Source of the DNA: Campylobacteraceae bacterium
GTDB lineage: Bacteria; Campylobacterota; Campylobacteria; Campylobacterales; Campylobacteraceae
Assembly (NCBI GenBank): GCA_031259875.1
Contig: JAIRKW010000176.1
Span: 1 to 21,663, forward strand
Length of the DNA stretch: 21,663 nt
Reading direction: 5' to 3'
In this document: piece after piece, positions 15,527-21,663 of the stretch
How the letters are laid out: each line of letters begins with the position of its first letter
Numbering within the stretch: position 1 is the stretch's first letter
Notes under the pieces: model-generated
The model's input: the letters and a program-made list of their open reading frames with translations, nothing else
Databases searched by the model: none
What the model was told of the DNA's origin: nothing
Translations under genes and position numbers: made by a program

Positions 15527-16531
15527 TTACTCTAATATGTAAAATTTATTTTTGTAAAAGATTTTATCTTCAGTCATAAACAAAAAATCATCTATCTGCG
15601 ATGTAAACTCAAAAATCTCAAACTCTTTCAAGTCTAAATCACTCTTGATAAGATAGCCTCTCTTTTCTAGGATATACAGTTTATTTTTTGCCGCAGCTGA
15701 TGCAAAAATAGCAAATGGAAATTTTCTCTCATCTAAAACTTTCAGCTCCAAATCGCACAAAAGCACTCTGCCGTCTTTCGTAAAGACAAATACTCTATCT
15801 CCATTTATAAGCGCGTCTTTTATATCTTCATCTATATAATTTATATTATTAGGGCTTATGCCGATAATCCTTTTAGCTGTGGAGGCAAACATTCTATCTC
15901 CAAGAATATCCAAAAAGATAACATTATTAAATTCACGCTCACCGCTTACAACTACATTTCTTACAAGTGCTCCGCTCTTTTTGTCCACTATCGCAAGTTT
16001 ACCGTCAAGCGTCGGAAATATAACAAGACTACCCAAAAAATACGGTGCAGCTATCCTTGAGTCAACAGCAGTCATTGTGTCCATCTTTTTTTGGAAAATA
16101 GTAGTGTTCGTATCCATATTAATCGTATAAAGTGTATTGTCTGATGTGATTACGGCAAGCATCTCTTTATCAAGAGACACAGAAGCTATCATAATATTTA
16201 AATTTGTACTGAAAATAAGCGAACCATCACTATTTTTCACGCGCATTTCACCACCGTTAAGAGCAGTAATAAATTTACCGTCAAACTCGCCGAAAAAACT
16301 CTCCTCTTGCTCAAGCTCGATACTTTTCTCTTCGCCTTTTATTGTAATAACCCTGCCATTTTTTAAAACAGCTCCACTTCTTGCCGCCTCTTTCAAATCC
16401 GACGATAGCGAACCGCTTGGCTTTATTGCACCATTTATATCAACAGGCTCAAAATACTGCCTTTTTGTACCGCAACCGCTTAAAAAGAGCATGAAAACCA
16501 AAAGAAAGGTTAAGATAATACTTTTTAACAT
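15527..16531 (-). CDS. Lipoprotein with beta-propeller-like repeats (BamB-like)
   Basis: The 334-residue precursor has a lipoprotein signal peptide (hydrophobic 4-18, lipobox LSGC with Cys20). The rest is rich in short beta-strand repeats such as DGKLAIVDKKSGALVRNVVV and NGDRVFVFTKDGRVLLCDLE, the pattern of PQQ/WD-like propellers in BamB. BamB assists outer-membrane protein insertion by the BAM complex. The upstream YfgM-like gene overlaps it by one base (TAATG), reproducing the yfgM-bamB pairing seen in other Proteobacteria, which supports the assignment. AGGAG precedes the start. Sequence divergence is large, so BamB function is an inference. Confidence 0.75.
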   Translation of the reverse strand: MLKSIILTFLLVFMLFLSGCGTKRQYFEPVDINGAIKPSGSLSSDLKEAARSGAVLKNGRVITIKGEEKSIELEQEESFFGEFDGKFITALNGGEMRVKNSDGSLIFSTNLNIMIASVSLDKEMLAVITSDNTLYTINMDTNTTIFQKKMDTMTAVDSRIAAPYFLGSLVIFPTLDGKLAIVDKKSGALVRNVVVSGEREFNNVIFLDILGDRMFASTAKRIIGISPNNINYIDEDIKDALINGDRVFVFTKDGRVLLCDLELKVLDERKFPFAIFASAAAKNKLYILEKRGYLIKSDLDLKEFEIFEFTSQIDDFLFMTEDKIFYKNKFYILE

Positions 16532-17097
16532 TATTTCTCCTGTTTATTTGGCTGATAATGTTCCAAACTTCTGGCTATCTCAAAGAGTGCACCGTTCATT
16601 ATCGTCATAAGCTTCAAACTCGCCTCATCTGTTTTACCCTCTTTTATAAGCTCATATCCGCTGCGCAGGGTAATAAAATCACGCATTACTCCACTGTCTT
16701 GTCCCAATATATAAGCAGCAAGCTGTCCGACAACATCCGACTTATCCTCGTCTACAAGCGTTTGCAAAGTTGCATTATCGCCTGTTTTAGCAGCTTCCTG
16801 AAAAACAAATGCTCTATACAGCGGCTTATTTTTACTCTTTAAAACATTTAAAGCCTGTTCATTAGTAGGAAACAAAAGAAGCGTTTTATAGGCTTCATTT
16901 GAGGCTTTAAGATTACTCTGCTCAACAATACCGCTTATGCCGTAAGCAACTAGCAAAACAACTATTGCAATTGCGGCAGTTATAATTGAGCGTTTATGTT
17001 TTTTAAAAAAACGCTCGCTTTTAATAACATTTTTCAGCAACTCTTCCTGTGCACTAAGTTCGCTTTGCAACGCTTTTATATTCTCTTTGAAAGCCAA
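16531..17097 (-). CDS. YfgM-like TPR membrane protein
   Basis: The 188-residue product has a cytoplasmic N-terminal coiled coil (about 5-30), one membrane segment (38-57) and a periplasmic helical region resembling the TPR_21 domain of YfgM (blocks such as NEAYKTLLLFPTNEQALNVL and AKTGDNATLQTLV). In E. coli YfgM is associated with SecYEG and the chaperone PpiD, and helps hand over periplasmic clients. The start is TTG with AAGG 7 bases upstream. It is the first gene of a minus-strand unit continuing with the BamB-like lipoprotein, coaX and hisG. The family call rests on topology, length and neighbourhood more than on strict motifs. Confidence 0.7.
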   Translation of the reverse strand: MAFKENIKALQSELSAQEELLKNVIKSERFFKKHKRSIITAAIAIVVLLVAYGISGIVEQSNLKASNEAYKTLLLFPTNEQALNVLKSKNKPLYRAFVFQEAAKTGDNATLQTLVDEDKSDVVGQLAAYILGQDSGVMRDFITLRSGYELIKEGKTDEASLKLMTIMNGALFEIARSLEHYQPNKQEK

Positions 17098-17249
17098 TTT
17101 AATTCCTTTTGGTACTAAAATAAGAAGCCATATAGTACCATACTAAAAATAAAATCTAAATAATCACAATTTCAGCGCGATTGAAAAGACATTTTGGTAC
17201 AATTGCATCCGAATGATTAGACTATAGATTTTTTAAGTAAAGGCTGCTT
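17098..17249. promoter_or_regulatory. Divergent promoter region between the yfgM-like operon and gatC-pilT-fur operon
   Basis: This 152-base region drives two long operons. On the plus strand a -10-like TACAAT (17198-17203) precedes gatC, whose AAAGG (17239-17243) sits 6 bases before the ATG. On the minus strand AAGG (17108-17105) precedes the TTG start. GGTAC or its complement occurs three times (17111, 17135 and 17196), two of them as arms of an inverted repeat. No convincing -35 or Fur box is visible. Confidence 0.45.
17111..17139. repeat. 7-bp inverted repeat GGTACTA...TAGTACC in the yfgM-like leader
   Basis: Perfect 7-base arms (17111-17117 and 17133-17139) are separated by 15 bases. 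The proximal arm starts two bases beyond the Shine-Dalgarno of the yfgM-like gene. It could be a mRNA stem near the ribosome site or a dimeric repressor operator. It could also arise by chance in AT-rich DNA. Confidence 0.4.
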
Positions 17250-17540
17250 ATGAATATCAATGACAAACTGCTATCAAAATTAGAGACTCTCTCTTCGCTA
17301 AAAATAGAAGAGAGCGAAAGAGAAAATATAATAAATCAACTTAGTGAAATAGTAAATTTTGTCGAAAATCTTAATGAGTTGGATTTAGACTCTTATGAAG
17401 CAACGTTTACAACCGTTGAAGGCGGAACACCGTTTCGTGAAGATATTCCAAAAAGCAGCGAGAGCATTATTAAAACTATTGTTAAATATGCTCCTAAAGC
17501 TCAAGACGGTTTTTTTATAGTTCCAAAAATTATTGAATAA
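17250..17540 (+). CDS. gatC: Asp-tRNA(Asn)/Glu-tRNA(Gln) amidotransferase subunit C
   Basis: GatC is the small scaffold subunit that holds GatA and GatB together in the amidotransferase making Gln-tRNA and Asn-tRNA from misacylated precursors. The 96-residue frame shows the family pattern: N-terminal helices with LSSLKIEESERENIINQLSE, then VENLNELDLDS, and a C-terminal FREDIP ... APKAQDGFFIVPKII block. gatA and gatB are not in the window, as expected for dispersed gat genes in Campylobacterota. It heads the gatC-pilT-cvpA-fur-lysS-glyA series. In C. jejuni a gatC-proximal promoter feeds fur, so this promoter may do so here too. Confidence 0.95.
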   Translation: MNINDKLLSKLETLSSLKIEESERENIINQLSEIVNFVENLNELDLDSYEATFTTVEGGTPFREDIPKSSESIIKTIVKYAPKAQDGFFIVPKIIE

Positions 17541-17551
17541 GGGGTTTCAAT

Positions 17552-18628
17552 ATGGCAGATGTTCCGAATATCAGAGTTTTACTAAAAAATGTTGTGGCTT
17601 ATAAAGCTTCGGATTTACACCTTGTCAGCAGAAGCGAACCACAAATAAGGATAGATGGCAAATTAACGGCAGTGAATATGCCAAAACTTGACGGTTCTAC
17701 AATAAAAGAGATGTGCTACAGCCTTATAACCGACAAGCAAAAAAAAGAAATTGAAGAGAACAAGGAACTTGATTTTTCTATATATTTACCGGAAGCGGGA
17801 CGTTTTAGGGTTAATTACTACTATACGATGAATGGCGATTTAGCCGCTTCGTTTCGTACTATCCCTCTTGTTATTCCAACTTTAGATGAATTAAAATCGC
17901 CTGCAATTTTCAAATCAGTCATCAAAAAAGAAAAAGGGCTAATCCTCATAACAGGACCTACAGGAAGCGGTAAATCGACCACTCTTGCAGCAATGCTCAA
18001 CGAAATAAATAACACAGAACATAAGCATATAATTACAATTGAAGACCCAATAGAATTCATACATGAAAATAAAAAATCACTTTTTTCCATGAGAAACGTC
18101 GGTGAGGATACCAAAAGTTTTACGGCTGCGCTCAAACGCTCATTACGCGAAGACCCTGATATCATATTTGTAGGCGAGTTGAGAGACAAAGAAACAATAT
18201 CAACAGCTATTACCGCAGCCGAAACCGGGCATATAGTATTCGGCACACTGCATACTACTTCAGCAGTACAAACTATCAATCGTATCATAGACGGTTACGA
18301 TGGAAATGAACAAGTTCAAGTAAGAAATATGCTCTCTGCTTCGCTTACGGCTGTTATCTCTCAAACGTTATTGCCGAAAATCGGCGGAGGACGGATTGCT
18401 ATTTTTGAGATTTTAATAGTAAATCCAGCCATAGCAAACCTCATAAGAGAAGATAAAGTACATCAAATATATTCGCAAATGCAATTAAATAAAGGGCAGT
18501 CAGGCATGATAACCCAAACACAATCAATGTTGGAAGCTCTCAAATCCAACCTCATTACCAAAGAGAATGCTATGCGTTACTCCACGCAGCCGCAAGAGCT
18601 TAGCAACGCATTAACAACAGGAAATTAG
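17552..18628 (+). CDS. pilT: PilT-like type IV pilus retraction ATPase
   Basis: This 358-residue hexameric secretion-type ATPase would power depolymerisation of type IV pili. Visible motifs are the N-terminal ASDLHL block (19-24), Walker A GPTGSGKST (135-143), the Asp box around IEDPIEF (163-169), Walker B IIFVGELRD (204-212), the His box GHIVFGTLHTT (226-236), and NPAIANLIRE (291-300), which corresponds to the PilT signature AIRNLIRE with Ala in place of the first Arg. It starts 11 bases after gatC and ends one base before cvpA. No pilus assembly genes (pilB, pilC, pilin) are nearby. Assignment to PilT and not PilB rests on length and the AIRNLIRE-type motif. Confidence 0.93.
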   Translation: MADVPNIRVLLKNVVAYKASDLHLVSRSEPQIRIDGKLTAVNMPKLDGSTIKEMCYSLITDKQKKEIEENKELDFSIYLPEAGRFRVNYYYTMNGDLAASFRTIPLVIPTLDELKSPAIFKSVIKKEKGLILITGPTGSGKSTTLAAMLNEINNTEHKHIITIEDPIEFIHENKKSLFSMRNVGEDTKSFTAALKRSLREDPDIIFVGELRDKETISTAITAAETGHIVFGTLHTTSAVQTINRIIDGYDGNEQVQVRNMLSASLTAVISQTLLPKIGGGRIAIFEILIVNPAIANLIREDKVHQIYSQMQLNKGQSGMITQTQSMLEALKSNLITKENAMRYSTQPQELSNALTTGN

Positions 18629-18629
18629 A

Positions 18630-19235
18630 ATGGAATTTTCATTTTTTGATATACTGCTCATTGCCATTATCTTGATAATCGGACTTAGAGGCATTATAAA
18701 CGGTTTTATTAAAGAGATCTTCGGTCTGCTTGGATTGGTAGGAGGTGTCTTTTTAGCTTCTCGTTTCGCGCAAAATATCGGTAAAATTATTAATGAAAAT
18801 ATATATGCAATGCAAAATGAAGCCGCAGTGCAAGTTGTCGGCTTTGTTGCTATATTGCTCTTTTTTTGGTTTTTATGCTTTATTGTCGGTTTGGTTATTT
18901 CAAAATTAGTTGTTTTAGGCGGCTTGGCAAATCTCAATAAATTTTTAGGTTTTCTTTTCAACTGCTTAAAAATGTTCTTAATTTTTTCAATTATCACATT
19001 TGCATTATCAAATATATCGGTTATAAGAGGTAAACTTGATGGCGCACTTGACAACAGTTTTATGTATAAAACGCTTTTATCTGTTGGCGGTAAGATATTA
19101 AATCTGAAAATAGAAACTATATCCGACACCGCCGCCCAAATAAAAGACGATGTGCAGGATTTGATATTTGATAATGCGGATGATATTATAAATTCTATAG
19201 ATGACATGAATATTACAATAAATTCCAAAGAGTAA
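18630..19235 (+). CDS. cvpA: CvpA family membrane protein
   Basis: The 201-residue protein has about four membrane segments (roughly 6-24, 30-46, 66-90 and 104-128) and a hydrophilic C-terminal tail. The blocks FDILLIAIILIIGLRGIING and FIKEIFGLLGLVGGVFLASR are characteristic of CvpA (colicin V production) proteins. The family has been linked to envelope homeostasis; its molecular activity is not settled. It starts one base after the pilT stop, with AGGAA inside the pilT end. The cvpA-fur-lysS-glyA order agrees with C. jejuni Cj0399-Cj0402. Confidence 0.88.
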   Translation: MEFSFFDILLIAIILIIGLRGIINGFIKEIFGLLGLVGGVFLASRFAQNIGKIINENIYAMQNEAAVQVVGFVAILLFFWFLCFIVGLVISKLVVLGGLANLNKFLGFLFNCLKMFLIFSIITFALSNISVIRGKLDGALDNSFMYKTLLSVGGKILNLKIETISDTAAQIKDDVQDLIFDNADDIINSIDDMNITINSKE

Positions 19236-19248
19236 AGGTGGAAATACT

Positions 19249-19716
19249 ATGAAAAAACTTGAAAATATCGAATATGATGCGTTGCTTGCAAGCTTCAAAG
19301 ATATTTTGAAAAGAGAAGGGTTGAAATTTACCGTACAAAGAGAGGTAATTTTAAGAACACTCTACTCTAATAACGAACACTTTACGCCGGATGCTTTACA
19401 CTTAATCATCAAAGAGAAGTATCCTGATTTAAATGTAGGCATAGCAACTGTTTACAGAACACTGAATGTGCTAGAAGAGTATGACATTGCTACTTCACTC
19501 TCTTTTGGCAGTCAAGGTAAAAAATTTGAACTTGGCAATAAACCGCACCATGACCACATGATTTGCAAAAACTGCGGACAAATTGTAGAGTTTGAAGACA
19601 AATCCATAGAGAAACTGCAGGAAAAAATCGCAAAAAGCAACGGTTTTAGGCTTACAGGGCATCTAATGCAGCTCTACGGCATATGCAATAATTGTCAAAA
19701 AAAGGTAAAGGAATAG
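19249..19716 (+). CDS. fur: Ferric uptake regulator Fur
   Basis: This 155-residue metalloregulator represses iron uptake genes when bound to Fe2+. The winged-helix domain contains the recognition helix VGIATVYRTL (63-72). The metal-binding part has HHDH (100-103), and a structural zinc site is formed by Cys106-x2-Cys109 and Cys146-x2-Cys149. Pairing of both CxxC motifs with the HHDH sequence and the position before lysS favours Fur over PerR or Zur. No separate promoter is seen in the 13 bases after cvpA, so expression should come from upstream in the operon. AAGGTGG lies just before the start. Confidence 0.93.
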   Translation: MKKLENIEYDALLASFKDILKREGLKFTVQREVILRTLYSNNEHFTPDALHLIIKEKYPDLNVGIATVYRTLNVLEEYDIATSLSFGSQGKKFELGNKPHHDHMICKNCGQIVEFEDKSIEKLQEKIAKSNGFRLTGHLMQLYGICNNCQKKVKE

Positions 19717-19718
19717 AA

Positions 19719-21245
19719 TTGTTTTTTACAAACCAGCTTGAAATACAAAGAGTTGAAAAAGCCGAGGCTCTTAAAGCTATCGGCAAAAATCCATACAGAC
19801 ACGACACAAAAAGAGACGTGAACGCAAGTGAATTTAAAAAAAGATTCGCTTACATAAATGACTTGGAAGACAAAAAAGACGACAAAATAGTCCTAACACT
19901 TATCGGCAGGATAAAATTTTTGCGTTGGATGGGCAAAGCGGTATTTGCAAAAATAGAAGATGAAAGCCATGAGGCTTTGCAGATATATTTCAACAAAGAG
20001 GGGCTCGGAGACGAATGGTTTGAGCATATAAAAAAACTGCTTGATGTAGGTGACATAGTGCAAGTGAGCGGCTATCCGTTTGTAACAAAAACAGGTGAAT
20101 TATCTTTGCATACAACCAATCTTGAGATAGCAACAAAGTCCATAACACCGCTTCCTGAAAAATTTCATGGACTTCAAGATAAAGAGCTTAGATACCGTCA
20201 ACGATACCTTGATATCATTATGAACCCTGAAGTCAAACAGACTTTTAAAGCAAGAAGTAAAATTATAAGCGAAATTAGAAGATTTTTTGAAGAATATGGA
20301 TTTTTAGAGGTTGAAACCCCTATGATGCATCCAATTCCAGGAGGTGCGAATGCAAAACCATTTGTTACCTTTTATAATGCTTTAGGTGTTGAAAGATATC
20401 TTAGAATTGCTCCGGAGTTATATCTAAAAAGACTTATTGTCGGCGGATTTGACGCTGTTTTTGAAATAAGCAGAAATTTTAGAAACGAAGGATTGGATGC
20501 TACGCATAATCCTGAATTTACAAGTATAGAGTTTTATTGGGCACATCATAACTACAAAGATTTGATGGATTTGACAGAAAAGTTGCTGCATACATTGCTA
20601 AAAACGCTTAACTTGCCGAATGTTTTACCGTATGATGATAAAATGATAGATTTCTCAAAACCTTTTGAGAGAATTTCGCATAAAGAAGCGTTAATCAAAA
20701 TCGGTGGCATAGATGCTTCGATTTTAGATGATAAAAAAGCGATTGAACAGAAAATCAAAGCGGATGGATTTGACTTGAAACCAAATCTTAATTTAGGGCA
20801 ACTACACTCTGAACTTTTTGACAATTATGTAGAAAACAAACTCATCAACCCAATTTTTATCACCGAATACCCAATAGAAATTAGCCCACTTGCCAGAAAA
20901 AACGATGAAAACAATAACATAGCCGAAAGATTTGAGCTGTTTATTGCAGGCAATGAACTTGCAAATGGTTTTAATGAATTAAATGACCCCTTAGACCAGC
21001 ATGCACGATTTGCAGCACAGCTTGAAGCAAAAGCTGCCGGCGATGATGAAGCTCATGAGATGGATGAGGATTATATAAAAGCTTTGGGATACGGTTTCGC
21101 GCCGACAGCAGGAGAGGGTCTTGGAATAGACAGACTTGTAATGCTGCTTACCAATCAAACATCTATTCGCGATGTAATACTATTCCCTGCGATGAAACAG
21201 ATAAAATCAAATGATAAACAAGATGACGAAGGAGACACTAAATGA
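19719..21245 (+). CDS. lysS: Lysyl-tRNA synthetase, class II
   Basis: LysS charges tRNA-Lys. An N-terminal OB fold (IVLTLIGRIKFLRWMGKAVF) is followed by the class II core: a motif 1 region around FFEEYGFLEVETPMMHPIPG, motif 2 in FRNEGLDATHNPEFTSIEF, and motif 3 in GEGLGIDRLVMLL. The open frame extends back to 19692 inside fur. I chose the TTG at 19719 because AAGGA lies 6 bases upstream and the protein then begins MFFTNQL, like the MFSNQ start of Helicobacter LysS. This gives 508 residues. It starts 2 bases after the fur stop and overlaps glyA (ATGA), so fur, lysS and glyA are tightly coupled. Confidence 0.96.
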   Translation: MFFTNQLEIQRVEKAEALKAIGKNPYRHDTKRDVNASEFKKRFAYINDLEDKKDDKIVLTLIGRIKFLRWMGKAVFAKIEDESHEALQIYFNKEGLGDEWFEHIKKLLDVGDIVQVSGYPFVTKTGELSLHTTNLEIATKSITPLPEKFHGLQDKELRYRQRYLDIIMNPEVKQTFKARSKIISEIRRFFEEYGFLEVETPMMHPIPGGANAKPFVTFYNALGVERYLRIAPELYLKRLIVGGFDAVFEISRNFRNEGLDATHNPEFTSIEFYWAHHNYKDLMDLTEKLLHTLLKTLNLPNVLPYDDKMIDFSKPFERISHKEALIKIGGIDASILDDKKAIEQKIKADGFDLKPNLNLGQLHSELFDNYVENKLINPIFITEYPIEISPLARKNDENNNIAERFELFIAGNELANGFNELNDPLDQHARFAAQLEAKAAGDDEAHEMDEDYIKALGYGFAPTAGEGLGIDRLVMLLTNQTSIRDVILFPAMKQIKSNDKQDDEGDTK

Positions 21246-21663
21246 GTTTTTTAGCTAAAAATGACCCTGAAATTTACGCACTTTTTGAACAAGAATTAGA
21301 GAGACAAAGTTATAATCTTGAAATGATAGCAAGTGAAAATTTCGCCTCAAATGCCGTTATAGAAGCTATGGGCAGCATTTTGACAAATAAATATGCTGAA
21401 GGATATCCTTCAAAAAGATATTATGGCGGCTGCGAAGTGGTAGATAAGATAGAAGAGATAGCAATAGATAGAGCCAAAAAACTCTTTAATTGCCAATATG
21501 TAAATGTACAGCCAAATTCAGGCTCACAGGCAAATCAAGCCGTATATCAGGCTCTTTTAAAGCCTTATGATAAGATTTTAGGTATGGATTTAAGCCATGG
21601 CGGACACTTAACACACGGTGCAAAAGTGAGCAGCTCCGGCAAAAATTATCAAAGTTTTTTTTA
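21242..21663 (+). CDS. glyA: Serine hydroxymethyltransferase, 5' part (cut by window edge)
   Basis: The first 140 codons are present. GlyA is the PLP enzyme that converts serine and tetrahydrofolate to glycine and methylene-tetrahydrofolate. Visible family blocks are LERQSYNLEMIASENFAS, TNKYAEGYPSKRYYGGCEVVD, NVQPNSGSQANQAVY and MDLSHGGHLTHGAKVS. The PLP-binding lysine lies beyond the window. The ATG overlaps the lysS stop by four bases (ATGA). The reading continues to the last base with no stop, so the gene is simply truncated by the window. Confidence 0.97.
   Translation, partial: MSFLAKNDPEIYALFEQELERQSYNLEMIASENFASNAVIEAMGSILTNKYAEGYPSKRYYGGCEVVDKIEEIAIDRAKKLFNCQYVNVQPNSGSQANQAVYQALLKPYDKILGMDLSHGGHLTHGAKVSSSGKNYQSFF

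Noticed and set aside
17140..17200. Fur box upstream of gatC for autoregulation
   Set aside because: The AT-rich stretch does not resemble the GATAATGAT-type repeat well enough.
18611..19228. 205-codon minus-strand open frame opposite cvpA
   Set aside because: It mirrors the CvpA gene, which has membrane segments, family motifs and operon spacing; the antisense product has no recognisable features.
19692..19718. LysS start at the TTG at 19692 inside fur
   Set aside because: The extension is not part of the LysS family N-terminus, and the TTG at 19719 has a well-spaced AAGGA.
1..21663. CRISPR arrays, tRNA/rRNA genes, insertion sequences or prophage
   Set aside because: No repeated spacer structure, cloverleaf, transposase, integrase or phage gene was seen, and intergenic spaces are almost all below 250 bases.

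Overview
The window is an AT-rich chromosomal segment from a Campylobacterota bacterium (former Epsilonproteobacteria), most likely Sulfurimonas-like. The evidence is protein relatedness (HP0958/FlgZ-type zinc-ribbon protein, Helicobacter-type Ffh and LysS N-termini, HP0169-type U32 protein) and gene order. As I recall the reference genomes, the block ffh-pseudouridine synthase-waaA-flgZ-nif3-glyQ-purE-U32 followed by glnA corresponds to Campylobacter jejuni Cj0709-Cj0699, and gatC-cvpA-fur-lysS-glyA to Cj0398-Cj0402. The genus is inferred. All genes look intact except ffh and glyA, which are cut by the window edges. I see no tRNA, rRNA, CRISPR, insertion sequence or prophage.

Layout. Positions 1-6794 are one long minus-strand series: a 132-residue coiled-coil protein and a U32 protein (6794-5146), then purE, glyQ, nif3-like, flgZ-like, waaA and an RluA-type pseudouridine synthase (5076-308), then the 5' end of ffh. 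From 6893 the plus strand carries a PHP-type histidinol phosphatase, glnA, and a three-gene signalling cassette (9315-14286): a PAS/degenerate-Hpt protein, a 1217-residue NIT-domain hybrid histidine kinase and a single-domain response regulator. A convergent minus-strand operon follows (17097-14283): YfgM-like membrane protein, BamB-like lipoprotein, coaX and hisG. The last block (17250-21663, plus) is gatC-pilT-cvpA-fur-lysS-glyA.

How the genes work together. Most are housekeeping: translation (glyQ, gatC, lysS, pseudouridine synthase, U32 tRNA hydroxylation), envelope (waaA, the BamB/YfgM-like pair), purine, histidine, CoA, glutamine and serine/glycine metabolism, secretion (ffh), flagellar regulation (flgZ-like) and iron control (fur). 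Tight coupling is common (ATGA, TAATG and GTGA overlaps), and 7 of 24 genes appear to start with GTG or TTG.

The least ordinary part is the cassette beside glnA. A kinase with a nitrate/nitrite-type (NIT) sensor is encoded with a PAS protein whose C-terminal Hpt-like domain has lost the phospho-accepting His. The kinase also carries two degenerate receiver-like modules around its one canonical receiver. The cassette's transcription terminator appears to lie inside the 3' coding end of the opposing hisG gene.
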